Positions 25,868 to 32,377 of a stretch of DNA of 40,859 nucleotides are shown here, one piece after another. A program made the translations under genes and the position numbers. The notes under the pieces were generated by a model that worked only from the letters and a program-made list of their open reading frames with translations, ran no database searches and was not told the origin of the DNA. Where the stretch lies: positions 1-40,859 of the IMG/VR virus record IMGVR_UViG_3300046673_000248; one strand, 5' to 3'. The DNA comes from a virus. Position 1 is the first letter of the stretch. Every line of letters starts with the position of its first letter.

Positions 25868-26092
25868 TTTCCCTTCCCAAGCCTAAAAGTCGCTCTTGAG
25901 GTCAGACCAAGCCAAAATTTGCCCCAGCGCTGCCCCAAAATCGGCGCGTCGGGCCGTTCATCTCAAAACCGCGTCCGGTAACACCCCGGATTCGCCAAAA
26001 CCTAAATCTGTGCCTTCCAGCCCGGTTTCGCCTTTTCTGCGCTTTCCGGGTTTTTACTGATGGCTGAAAGCTGAGAGCTGAAAGCTGAAAGC
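25868..26092. other. 225-bp gap, no gene seen
   Basis: No supported reading frame. Bases 26058-26092 form a period-7 repeat (GCTGAAA, GCTGAGA units). Several CCGGGTT/AACCCGG-like short matches occur but no clear terminator. Confidence 0.5.
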
Positions 26093-26752
26093 TCAAGATC
26101 CCCCAACCGCCCCCGCCACCGTCAAATTGTCCGGCCGGCCCCACATCGCCTGAAACTTGGTCTCGAAGACGGTGTCTTCATGCGTTCCCAGGGTGAAGAC
26201 GGCGGAGTTATCCTGCCTCATCTCGCCCTGCTCACTGAAATTCGCCGATCCGTCTCGCACCAGGTAGCGATGAAAGCCTTTGGCATCGCTGGTATCCACC
26301 GCATAACTCTTCAGATGCATCAGCACTTTTGAGTTTTTGACTTTGATTTGTACTCCCGGCAGCCCGATCAGGCTATGCAGCGGAGACCGCGCGCACAGCG
26401 CGTCGCCCCGGCACTGCGCCTGCAGCTCGCCTCGGTCCAGATAAATGCGCACCTGCACGCCATGCGCGGCCCTGTCGGCCAGCGCGGCGATGATCGCCTT
26501 GTCACTCAAACAGAATGCCGCCAGATCGATGCCGGCTCCCGCTGAGCCGAGCGCGCCCACGTCCAGCTTTTCCAGATTCGTCTCCGGCGAATAAAAGGTT
26601 CCATACGGCAACGCCGCCGGCGCGCCCTGCGCAAAGGCGTACTGACCGCCCCCGCCGCCTCCGCAGCTCGCCATAAAGCCGCTCAAAGCCAGCGCCGCCA
26701 GCCACAGCAGCCTGATCCCTGACCAACGTACTCCGATCCCCACTTTTTTCAC
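26093..26752 (-). CDS. Phospholipase D-like lipoprotein
   Basis: 219 residues when started at GTG 26752; a longer frame runs through the octamer repeat and is rejected. The N-terminus is a lipoprotein signal: charged start, hydrophobic core LLWLAALALSGF and lipobox MASC with C30, followed by six glycines. The catalytic domain has one HxKxxxxD motif (H146, K148, D153) and GSANFS at 168-173, as in single-motif PLD-family enzymes that work as dimers. It would be exported and anchored to a membrane. It is a likely moron gene: no morphogenetic role is expected. Possible roles are phospholipid or nucleic acid cleavage at the envelope, or superinfection exclusion. Confidence 0.72.
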   Translation of the reverse strand: MKKVGIGVRWSGIRLLWLAALALSGFMASCGGGGGGQYAFAQGAPAALPYGTFYSPETNLEKLDVGALGSAGAGIDLAAFCLSDKAIIAALADRAAHGVQVRIYLDRGELQAQCRGDALCARSPLHSLIGLPGVQIKVKNSKVLMHLKSYAVDTSDAKGFHRYLVRDGSANFSEQGEMRQDNSAVFTLGTHEDTVFETKFQAMWGRPDNLTVAGAVGGS

Positions 26753-26758
26753 ATCCCC

Positions 26759-26812
26759 AAAGGTGCCAAACCTGGTCCCTTGGTCCCTTAGTCCCTTGGT
26801 CCCTCTCATTAC
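26759..26812. repeat. Period-8 GTCCC repeat
   Basis: Units of the form TGGTCCCT / TAGTCCCT repeat about five times between the lipoprotein and the 84-residue gene. Same family as 27747-27796, 28290-28405 and 29160-29195 (reverse orientation). Confidence 0.8.
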
Positions 26813-27063
26813 AACGCCTCCATCAATCCGCGTATCCGGCTTCCTACCACCAGCTCCGTCACCCACCAGGGCCGCTTGAAACAAATAAAAACCAATCGCC
26901 GATCTTCTTCCTGATAGGTCCACTGAATCGTGACGCCGTGGTCTGTCGCCTCGCCCCAGTCGTTTTCACAAGCAAACCCAGCCGCCTGCGCCCGAATCCG
27001 CGCCCGTACCGCAAGGTACCGGAGCCGGTCGATTCCGTCGAACTGGATGCGCAAAGAAGCCAT
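26809..27063 (-). CDS. Hypothetical protein with WW-type C-terminal motif
   Basis: 84 residues: MASLRIQFDGIDRLRYLAVR, a helix with ARIRAQAAGF, then a beta region WGEATDHGVTIQWTYQEEDR ending in ICFKRPWWVTELVVGSRI. It looks like a compact alpha/beta fold. It stands between the cold-shock gene and the lipoprotein. A strong hairpin lies upstream. Family not recognised. Confidence 0.55.
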   Translation of the reverse strand: MASLRIQFDGIDRLRYLAVRARIRAQAAGFACENDWGEATDHGVTIQWTYQEEDRRLVFICFKRPWWVTELVVGSRIRGLMEAL

Positions 27064-27088
27064 CGACTTTTAGCTCTCAGCTTTTAGC

Positions 27089-27125
27089 TTCCGCCGCCTG
27101 CCCAGGTTCGATCCAGGCGGCGGAA
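27089..27125 (-). promoter_or_regulatory. Perfect 12-bp hairpin after the cold-shock gene
   Basis: TTCCGCCGCCTG (27089-27100) pairs with CAGGCGGCGGAA (27114-27125), loop 13 bases. No T run follows leftward. It lies between the cold-shock gene and the 84-residue gene and resembles the capsid-region hairpins in size. The rest of the 27064-27280 gap holds only period-7 repeats (27066-27088 and 27221-27282). Confidence 0.6.
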
Positions 27126-27280
27126 GGTTGGTTGGTTGAGTTCCCCAGGTAGAAGCCGGCATCAAACCTTTTGGCAATCTGGGGTCACTACGCTCTGCTA
27201 TGGGGTATTCCGTTAAGCCCCCAGCCCTCAGCCCTCTGCCCTCAGTTTTTAGCTGAAAGCTGATAGCTGAAAGCTGAAAG

Positions 27281-27499
27281 CTAGATCTTCACAACCTTAT
27301 CCGCCTGCGGCTTGTCCTTCTCGCCGATGACGATGCCGAACTCCACCTGCTCACCCTCGACCAGCTTCTTGTGACCCTTGGGCACAATCGCCGAATAATG
27401 CACAAAAATGTCCTGGCCGTGTTCCCGGCCGATAAAGCCGTAGCCCTTCGCGTCGTTGAACCACCTCACCGTGCCTTTGTACCGCGTCTCTTGTGCCAC
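27281..27499 (-). CDS. csp: Cold-shock domain protein
   Basis: 72 residues, GTG start at 27499 with AAAGGA upstream. It is one complete cold-shock domain: GTVRWFNDAKGYGFIGREHG holds RNP1 (KGYGFI), and DIFVHYSAI holds RNP2 (DIFVHY). It binds single-stranded nucleic acid, melting RNA structure. Bacterial hosts have several. A phage copy within the late block may help translation or antitermination of structured late mRNAs, which here carry many strong hairpins (inference). A period-7 repeat flanks each side. Confidence 0.93.
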   Translation of the reverse strand: MAQETRYKGTVRWFNDAKGYGFIGREHGQDIFVHYSAIVPKGHKKLVEGEQVEFGIVIGEKDKPQADKVVKI

Positions 27500-27552
27500 G
27501 TTCCTTGTCCTTTCGTTCTCAAAATCAGCTATCAGCTATCAGCTATCAGCCG

Positions 27553-27729
27553 TCAGCGCCTGGCCTGGACTTTGGCTTCAACTCTGGCTTCCAGGCGTTT
27601 CACGCGAGCCTCGAAGTCCGCTTCCAGCTTGGCCACCCGCGCCTTGATCTTCACTGCGAAAATCACACCCACGGCCAGCACAACAATCAAAGCCGCTACA
27701 AACCAGAAAAGATTCGTTAGAAAATGCAT
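27553..27729 (-). CDS. 58-residue membrane-anchored coiled-coil protein
   Basis: ATG 27729 is preceded by AAAGGGGAG. The product has an N-terminal membrane segment (FWFVAALIVVLAVGVIFAV, about 8-26) and a charged helix with regular heptads (ARVAKLEADFEARVKRLEA). It lies next to the holin gene. Its design, one membrane anchor plus periplasmic or cytoplasmic coiled coil, resembles inner-membrane spanins (Rz-like) or XhlA-type lysis accessory proteins. It was found by translating the gap and is below common length cut-offs. The lysis role is inferred from context. Confidence 0.65.
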   Translation of the reverse strand: MHFLTNLFWFVAALIVVLAVGVIFAVKIKARVAKLEADFEARVKRLEARVEAKVQARR

Positions 27730-27742
27730 TGCCGCTCCCCTT

Positions 27743-27800
27743 TCACTTGGTCCCCTGGTCCCTCGGTCCCCTGGTCCCTCAGTCCCTTAGTCCCTGTCGT
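27743..27800. repeat. Period-8 GTCCC repeat
   Basis: About six units of TGGTCCCC / CGGTCCCT / CAGTCCCT lie between the holin stop and the ribosome site of the 58-residue gene. Confidence 0.8.
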
Positions 27801-27808
27801 CGCCCGGC

Positions 27809-28285
27809 TTAAGACTTGTTTGAAATTTTCGTCAGCCCCAAGATGCTCACCTGGGAGTCTCCCGGCATCGCCGCGACCTTCTCGGCGGTGCGGTTGAAGA
27901 CGTATCCTGTGACACAAACTCCGAAGAGCGTCAATAGATCGGCGGGCAACACCATCGGCGCCAGCGCTTTGCCTGTGCAAGCCTGCACCAAAGGAATCAC
28001 GATGTAATTGAAAGCCAGGATCAGCTCAACCACGTACATGAAATTCGGGCGCGCGCGCTGGGTATATTTGTCCCCAGTTGCCGCATCCGAGCGGATGTTT
28101 TGCCCGGCGATGTCGTTCATCTTCACGTCGTAATCGACCGCGGATTGCTGTGCCTGGGCTTGAGCGGCCGCCAGGGCTTGCGCGGCCTGCTGCTTTTCCT
28201 CCGGCGATATGTGAAATTCGCCGATGATCTTCGTCAATCCGTCAAACGCCTGATTGATGATCGGTACAATAACTCCCGTTGCCAT
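27809..28285 (-). CDS. Holin (3TM holin family)
   Basis: 158 residues. An N-terminal helical part (ISPEEKQQAAQALAAAQAQA) precedes TQRARPNFMYVVELILAFNY. The ARP motif before the first strong membrane helix is typical of the 3TM holin family (PF11351). Membrane segments lie at about 84-103 and 112-132, with a weaker one near the N-terminus. The tail has GDSQVSILGL. AGGAGGAAAG before ATG 28285 is an excellent site. It would form the inner-membrane hole that releases the lysozyme encoded upstream. Confidence 0.8.
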   Translation of the reverse strand: MATGVIVPIINQAFDGLTKIIGEFHISPEEKQQAAQALAAAQAQAQQSAVDYDVKMNDIAGQNIRSDAATGDKYTQRARPNFMYVVELILAFNYIVIPLVQACTGKALAPMVLPADLLTLFGVCVTGYVFNRTAEKVAAMPGDSQVSILGLTKISNKS

Positions 28286-28289
28286 CTTT

Positions 28290-28405
28290 CCTCCTTGGTC
28301 CCCTTGGTCCCTCAGCCCCTCAGTCCCTCAGACACTCAATCCCCCGGACCCCAGGTCCCATGGTCCCTCGGTCCCCTGGTTCCCTGTTCCCTGTTCCCTG
28401 TTCCC
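28290..28405. repeat. Long period-8 GTCCC repeat
   Basis: About fourteen degenerate units (TGGTCCCC, CAGTCCCT, then TGTTCCCTGTTCCC) fill the gap between lysozyme and holin. It abuts directly on the 79-bp duplicated lysozyme segment. Confidence 0.8.
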
Positions 28406-28484
28406 TCGCGCCCAGGTTGAATGTGAAGTCCACCAGCGCGTCGAATTGGCCTTGGGTGAGCGCAACTTTCACCAGCCGAGCCAC
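28406..28484. repeat. 79-bp exact duplicate of an internal lysozyme segment
   Basis: Bases 28406-28484 are identical to 28627-28705, which lie inside the lysozyme gene. The duplicate forms the last codons and downstream region of the same gene (minus strand), so the last four residues (WLGW) and the stop come from the duplicate read in another frame. Confidence 0.9.
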
Positions 28485-28903
28485 AGCACGCCCTCCGCCA
28501 GCCGCCGCTTCTTGAGCGACTCCAGCTCCACCGCGCCGGCATGATCCCAGCGCACGAGCTGCTCGCACGCGCCGTCGTAATCGCCTTTGTTCAGCTTTTT
28601 CAGGAGTGTGGATCCGGAGAGCTTGATCGCGCCCAGGTTGAATGTGAAGTCCACCAGCGCGTCGAATTGGCCTTGGGTGAGCGCAACTTTCACCAGCCGA
28701 GCCACGGTTGCGCAGGCGTTATTCACATCGGAAACCAGAATGTCAGCCGCGCCAGCTTCATCAATCCCGTCCGGGAAGCTGGCCGGGTGCAAAAGCCTGT
28801 GTCCGTAGCCAATTGTCGGAAAGCCGCAGGCGTCCAGGTACACCTTCGCCCGGAAGCCCTCGGACCGCTTCAAAAGTTCCAATCCCGCCGCGCTGAATTT
28901 CAT
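28469..28903 (-). CDS. Endolysin, T4-type lysozyme (GH24)
   Basis: 144 residues. KRSEGFRAKVYLDACGFPTI then GYGH contains the catalytic set E15, D24 and T30, with the same spacing as E11-D20-T26 of T4 lysozyme. Further family motifs: QFDALVDFTFNLGAIKLSGS (about 80-99), TLLKKLNKGDY and WDHAG. The C-terminus is unusual: after RRLAEGVL the frame enters the 79-bp duplicated segment and ends WLGW-stop. There is no signal peptide, so release depends on the holin next door. It cleaves peptidoglycan glycan strands. Confidence 0.92.
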   Translation of the reverse strand: MKFSAAGLELLKRSEGFRAKVYLDACGFPTIGYGHRLLHPASFPDGIDEAGAADILVSDVNNACATVARLVKVALTQGQFDALVDFTFNLGAIKLSGSTLLKKLNKGDYDGACEQLVRWDHAGAVELESLKKRRLAEGVLWLGW

Positions 28904-29224
28904 TCTTGCTCCTTGCCGGTAAAGCTGTCAGCTATCAGCTATCAGCCCTCAGCCGCCAGTTTTTAGCTGAAAGCTGATAGCTGAAAGCTGAAGGCCGTCT
29001 TCCGCTCTGGCAACCCGCCGCTCTCCTTTGGGTGAGATTGGCGTTCAATGAAACGAGCATAAGGCAGCGTTTCGCCGCGCCGGGAAGCGGTTGAAGGGGT
29101 TGCGGAAGTTGGGGAAGTTTACGGCGCGGGAGGGCGCGGGGAGGCTGGAAAGGCAGGGAATAGGGACTAAGGGACTAAGGGACCAGAGGACTGAAAACTG
29201 AAAGCTGATAGCTGAAAGCTGCTT
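28904..29224. other. 320-bp gap with mixed repeats
   Basis: Period-7 repeats occupy 28927-28995 and 29190-29222 (AGCTGAA/AGCTGAT type), and GGGACTAA octamers lie at 29160-29195. The centre (29000-29155) is G-rich (GGCGCGGGAGGGCGCGGGGA) and has no reading frame with a ribosome site. No promoter recognised. Confidence 0.55.
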
Positions 29225-29476
29225 TTAGATCACCACTCGTAAAAGAGCATACACCACGCCGGCGGTCAGCGCGAAAGCCCATAGCGCGCCGAAGACCACC
29301 CAAAAGATCGAGAAGGCGGTCAGGGAGTGAGGGTGAATGTGAGTCTCTTGGGGCGCAGCTCCGCGCATCGCGCGGATCTCCGCAATCGATTTTCCGGCTT
29401 TTGAGGCTTCTACACACTCATCATGCCCGGCAGATGCAACCCCGGCCCATTCGCCGCAAATTGTACACATTGCCAT
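29225..29476 (-). CDS. Small zinc-site membrane protein
   Basis: 83 residues. The N-terminus has C4, C7, H18 and C21 (MCTICGEWAGVASAGHDEC), a likely zinc site. A His-containing linker (THIHPHS) and one long hydrophobic segment (AFSIFWVVFGALWAFALTAG, about 54-80) follow. It lies upstream of the lysozyme gene, so it may be a lysis regulator or second holin-like protein. Two in-frame ATGs (29476, 29470) are possible starts; a weak GAGAA precedes the first. Confidence 0.55.
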   Translation of the reverse strand: MAMCTICGEWAGVASAGHDECVEASKAGKSIAEIRAMRGAAPQETHIHPHSLTAFSIFWVVFGALWAFALTAGVVYALLRVVI

Positions 29477-29492
29477 AACGTTCTCACTTTGT

Positions 29493-29717
29493 TTAAGTTT
29501 TACCGGATGATTTGAGTTTTGCCAACCCCTCTACCATAGCGAAGGGAAAGCCTGGAAGATCGTCTTTAACTTCAAAAGCCTGACTCGTCGCTGTCAGATT
29601 TCCCTTACAAACAGCAAACCCATAATCGTATCGGGTGAACGAAACAATGTCACGATACTTGATTCTTAATGCCTTATGAGCGCCGCCGAAAAGAATTGCG
29701 CGATCAGTCAAAGCCAA
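29493..29717 (-). pseudogene. N-terminally truncated PH-like domain protein
   Basis: The frame is open from a TAA at about 29758-29756 and reads FVSIDTGILALTDRAILFGG, then LRIKYRDIVSFTRYDYGFAV and PGFPFAMVEGLAKLKSS. 'LTD.RAILFGG....RIKYRDIVSF' is the pattern of bacterial PH-like (YokE-type) domains, but the first strands are missing and no ATG is available. TTG 29717 is the only usual start (74 residues). It is the first gene of the leftward block, 16 bp before the next. It may be a remnant of a host-derived gene cut by insertion of the control region, or a minimal functional domain. Confidence 0.5.
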
Positions 29718-29780
29718 AATCCCGGTATCGATGGAGACAAAACTTTTGTTTTCTTAGTTTTAATAAGCGTCCATGGATCG

Positions 29781-29828
29781 AATCTGAGTCAATATGAAAA
29801 TTCTTCTTGACAATCTGAGTCATTTTGA
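29781..29828. promoter_or_regulatory. Two operator-like direct repeats
   Basis: AATCTGAGTCAATATGA (29781-29797) and AATCTGAGTCATTTTGA (29812-29828) match at 15 of 17 positions. They are 31 bp apart, about three helical turns, so a regulator could bind both on one face. Each holds the 7-bp palindrome TGAGTCA. The second lies within the -35/-10 spacer of the early promoter. They lie in the only divergent region of the genome, so binding could switch both blocks. Confidence 0.65.
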
Positions 29829-29842
29829 CTATTCTCCTCACC
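29807..29842 (+). promoter_or_regulatory. Rightward early promoter
   Basis: A perfect -35 TTGACA (29807-29812), 17-bp spacer and TATTCT (-10, 29830-29835) predict transcription from about 29842-29843. That is the A of the regulator ATG at 29843, so the mRNA would be leaderless; no Shine-Dalgarno is present. The second operator repeat fills the spacer. Confidence 0.6.
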
Positions 29843-30049
29843 ATGGTTATGAAAGACACCTTACCGCGCCAGTTTATCTCTTTACGGGCACAGACGCGCA
29901 AATATAACCGCAACCGGGGTTTGTACACCCGTGTGGCGCGTGAACTCGATCTCTCTCCCAGCCACGTCCGCCTCGTTGCTTTAGGGTTGCGCCGCAGTTC
30001 CAAAGTGGAAGCCGTCCTCCTCCGCGAACTCTCCGAGGAGGCCGCTTGA
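29843..30049 (+). CDS. Small HTH early regulator (Ner/repressor-like)
   Basis: 68 residues from ATG 29843 (a second ATG is at 29849). It has a basic N-terminus (FISLRAQTRKYNRNRGLY) and a helix-turn-helix TRVARELDLSPSHVRLVALG, then LRRSSKVEAVLLREL. It is the first gene after the operator-promoter region, the place of negative regulators such as Ner in Mu. It shares the pattern 'S..HV..Va.G.....kv...L..E' with the HTH part of the next gene. Probable ligand: the two 17-bp repeats just upstream. Confidence 0.65.
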   Translation: MVMKDTLPRQFISLRAQTRKYNRNRGLYTRVARELDLSPSHVRLVALGLRRSSKVEAVLLRELSEEAA

Positions 30050-30480
30050 GCCAACCCACACTCATAGAGTTGCAAGCAAACTTTGGACCGCCAGATTGCA
30101 TACTTTTGGACAATGGCCGCGACATGCAAAAGCTGGCCAAGGGAGCAACGCCTTTCTACCTGGTTGAGTCAGCTACCGCCGCGCCGGAGGGCTGGCGGCA
30201 TTCGGAGGTTGACTCGCTGGAGAATACAGGCTTCCTGGCGCGGGCCGACAAGCTGCCTGAACCAACTAAGAAAATAATCGGTAAGCCGTTTTCTCCGGAT
30301 GTTTATGCACAATTTCATCGCGGAGGACGTTATTTTGAACTTCGATCCAAGGTGGCTAAACAGCCCGGTATATCTCAAACGCATGTCTCAAACGTTGCAT
30401 CAGGCCGAGCAAGGGGCAATCATGTTTTGACTTTTCTCATTTCAGAGATGAAACTAATAGACGCTGAGGTGAGTAAATGA
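30046..30480 (+). CDS. Chimeric regulator: transposase core fragment fused to HTH domain
   Basis: 144 residues, TTG start overlapping the previous stop (TTGA). Residues 13-67 are identical to residues 282-336 of the transposase encoded downstream (including the second catalytic Asp in LLDNGRD), because 167 bp of DNA are duplicated exactly and in frame. Residues 68-144 form a HTH protein (YFELRSKVAKQPGISQTHVS, NVASGRARGNHVL) related to the preceding regulator. The fragment lacks D220 and E354, so it cannot be a transposase. It could interfere with transposase or be a neutral insertion in a regulator. An assembly artefact must also be excluded. Confidence 0.6.
   Translation: MSQPTLIELQANFGPPDCILLDNGRDMQKLAKGATPFYLVESATAAPEGWRHSEVDSLENTGFLARADKLPEPTKKIIGKPFSPDVYAQFHRGGRYFELRSKVAKQPGISQTHVSNVASGRARGNHVLTFLISEMKLIDAEVSK
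30081..30247. repeat. 167-bp exact repeat, copy 1
   Basis: Identical base for base to 31319-31485, offset 1238 bp. Identity stops sharply at both ends (A versus C before, A versus G after). Copy 2 lies in the conserved core of the transposase gene and is taken as the source. Confidence 0.92.
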
Positions 30481-32375
30481 GTACCCAAATGGCCTTGCAA
30501 CTGGCCATCCCAATACCTTTAACCGCCCCGCAACGCGTCCTGCTCACTTCGCCGGAAGATGAGGCCACCGCAGAATTCCGCTCCTCTTTTGTGCGCATGA
30601 TTATTGAATCCCAGCGAGACCCTCAACGGTTTGGCCGTCTGGTGCTTCGTAACGGGGATCGCGTTACGAGCCTGAGCCGCATGGTGGTCTACGCCGCCGA
30701 GCTGGCCCAGGTCACCGAGGCCACGATGTGGCGCTGGCTGGCGGTCTATAAGAAGCACGGCCGCGCCGCCCTGCCCAACTCGCAGCGCAAAGACAAAGGC
30801 CAATCGCGCTGGTTCGAGGCTTATCCCCAGGCCAAGCACTTTGCCGCTTACCTCAGCCTGGGCGAAGCCGGCCTGGGCGGCCTCGATCCCAGCCTGAACT
30901 TCGTGGGCCAGAGCATCAGCTACGTTCACAGCGAGCTGATCCGCCAGGCCAAGGCGCTGGGCATTCCGCAAGATGATCTGCCCAGCTACGCCACGGTTCG
31001 CCGCTGGCTGGAGATGATTCCCTCCTCCATGAAGATTTACGCGGAGAAAGGCAAGCGCGCCTACCGCGATCTGGTCAGCCCGCATCTCACCCGCGCCATT
31101 ACGGATGTCTACAGCAATCAAATCCTCGTAGGCGATCACGCCTACCACGACGTGATGCTTAGAAATGACTGCTTCAGCAATGTCGAGTGGGGAACCAAGA
31201 TTCGCATCCGCATCACCGGCTTCGATGATTATCGCAGCCGGAAGTTTGTGGGCCTGAGCTGGTGTTGGGAAGGTTCCAACCGTAGCCTATGCGCCGCCTT
31301 GATTCTTCCGCTAAGCACCTTTGGACCGCCAGATTGCATACTTTTGGACAATGGCCGCGACATGCAAAAGCTGGCCAAGGGAGCAACGCCTTTCTACCTG
31401 GTTGAGTCAGCTACCGCCGCGCCGGAGGGCTGGCGGCATTCGGAGGTTGACTCGCTGGAGAATACAGGCTTCCTGGCGCGGGCCGGAATCGCTGTTCAGT
31501 TCTGCCAGCCTTATCACGGGCAAGCAAAAAATGTAGAGAGAGGTTGGGGCACAATTCATCAGAAATGGGATAAGCTCTGGCCGACGTACACATCGGGGAG
31601 TCCCTTCACGCGGCCGGTGATGACTGAAGAGGCCATGGAGCGCCACGACAAGCTGGCGAAGCGCGGCCGCGCCGATGAATCGGAGCTGCCAACCACCAGC
31701 GCCTTCATTCAAGCTACCCGCGCCTGGATCGAGGAGTTCAATGACACCGGCCACACCGGCCGCGGCATGGAAGGCGCTTCGCCGAATGAAGTTTTCAAGG
31801 CGTGCTTCAACCCCAAGCAAAAGCCGCCCATCGACGCCGCCACACTGACTCTGCTGATGGCCGACCGCTTCACGCGCAAGGTCCGCAAATGCGTGGTGCA
31901 TCACGAGAAAAAGCGCTTTGAGCCGGTGGATCGCCTGGGCTGGGAGATCCTGCACGACTTTGAAGGTTCGGAGATCATGCTGGCCTACGAACCCGGCGCG
32001 CCTGATGTGGCCAACGCGCTCACCCTCGACGGCAACTTCCTCTGCGCGCTGCGCACTGAGGAGCTGGCCCGCTACGCGCCCGCCGATCCGCACACCAAGG
32101 AACTGATCTCGCAATCGATGGCCACGCGCCGCCACCTGGAAAAGCGTACCCGCGAAGGCATCCGCAACATATCCATTGTCGCCCGTTCGAAAGGCGCGCT
32201 CAGCCCGCTGGAATCGATTGCCACCCGCCTCCAGCAACCGGCAAATACTGGCCTGGCGGACCTCATCACCCAGCGCAAACCTCAACCCCTGCCCGAATCT
32301 GATCGCGCGCTTGACCGTCCCTCCACTCCGGCTCAGGCAGCGCGCATCGCACTCGCAAGTCTCAGAAAGGCGTAA
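30477..32375 (+). CDS. A: DDE transposase (MuA-like, phage A protein)
   Basis: 632 residues; ATG overlaps the previous stop. The N-terminal part has HTH DNA-binding regions (SRMVVYAAELAQVTEATMWR near 67-86, and YATVRRWLEMIP). The integrase-like core has D220 (ILVGDHAYHDV), D291 (CILLDNGRDM) and E354 (GQAKNVERGWGTIH), the DDE triad with GQAKxVER as in MuA/IS481-type enzymes. A beta-barrel follows at about 467-526 (VHHEKKRFEPVDRLGWEI..GSEIMLAYEPG), then a basic, Pro-rich tail for the ATPase contact. It binds the terminal sites at 28-90 and 40699-40825, cuts after CA and joins strands. This is both integration and replication of the phage. Confidence 0.95.
   Translation: MSTQMALQLAIPIPLTAPQRVLLTSPEDEATAEFRSSFVRMIIESQRDPQRFGRLVLRNGDRVTSLSRMVVYAAELAQVTEATMWRWLAVYKKHGRAALPNSQRKDKGQSRWFEAYPQAKHFAAYLSLGEAGLGGLDPSLNFVGQSISYVHSELIRQAKALGIPQDDLPSYATVRRWLEMIPSSMKIYAEKGKRAYRDLVSPHLTRAITDVYSNQILVGDHAYHDVMLRNDCFSNVEWGTKIRIRITGFDDYRSRKFVGLSWCWEGSNRSLCAALILPLSTFGPPDCILLDNGRDMQKLAKGATPFYLVESATAAPEGWRHSEVDSLENTGFLARAGIAVQFCQPYHGQAKNVERGWGTIHQKWDKLWPTYTSGSPFTRPVMTEEAMERHDKLAKRGRADESELPTTSAFIQATRAWIEEFNDTGHTGRGMEGASPNEVFKACFNPKQKPPIDAATLTLLMADRFTRKVRKCVVHHEKKRFEPVDRLGWEILHDFEGSEIMLAYEPGAPDVANALTLDGNFLCALRTEELARYAPADPHTKELISQSMATRRHLEKRTREGIRNISIVARSKGALSPLESIATRLQQPANTGLADLITQRKPQPLPESDRALDRPSTPAQAARIALASLRKA
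31319..31485. repeat. 167-bp exact repeat, copy 2 (within transposase core)
   Basis: Same sequence as 30081-30247. It codes for residues 282-336 around the second catalytic Asp. The reading frame is the same in both copies. Confidence 0.92.
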
Positions 32376-32377
32376 GT

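Noticed and set aside
26753-26923. Longer N-terminus for the PLD-like lipoprotein
   Set aside because: It is translated from the GTCCC octamer repeat and the 84-residue gene. The lipoprotein signal begins at GTG 26752.
27089-27125. tRNA 3' end (GGTTCGATCC in a hairpin loop)
   Set aside because: The T-arm would need pairing across TTCGATC that is absent. The 12-bp perfect stem encloses the motif as a loop, and there is no cloverleaf upstream.
24862-29222. CRISPR array from regular repeats
   Set aside because: The repeats are 7-8 bp units in direct succession without spacers, and there are no cas genes.
30081-31485. Diversity-generating retroelement (template/variable repeat pair)
   Set aside because: The two 167-bp copies are identical, without adenine-specific changes, and no reverse transcriptase gene is present.
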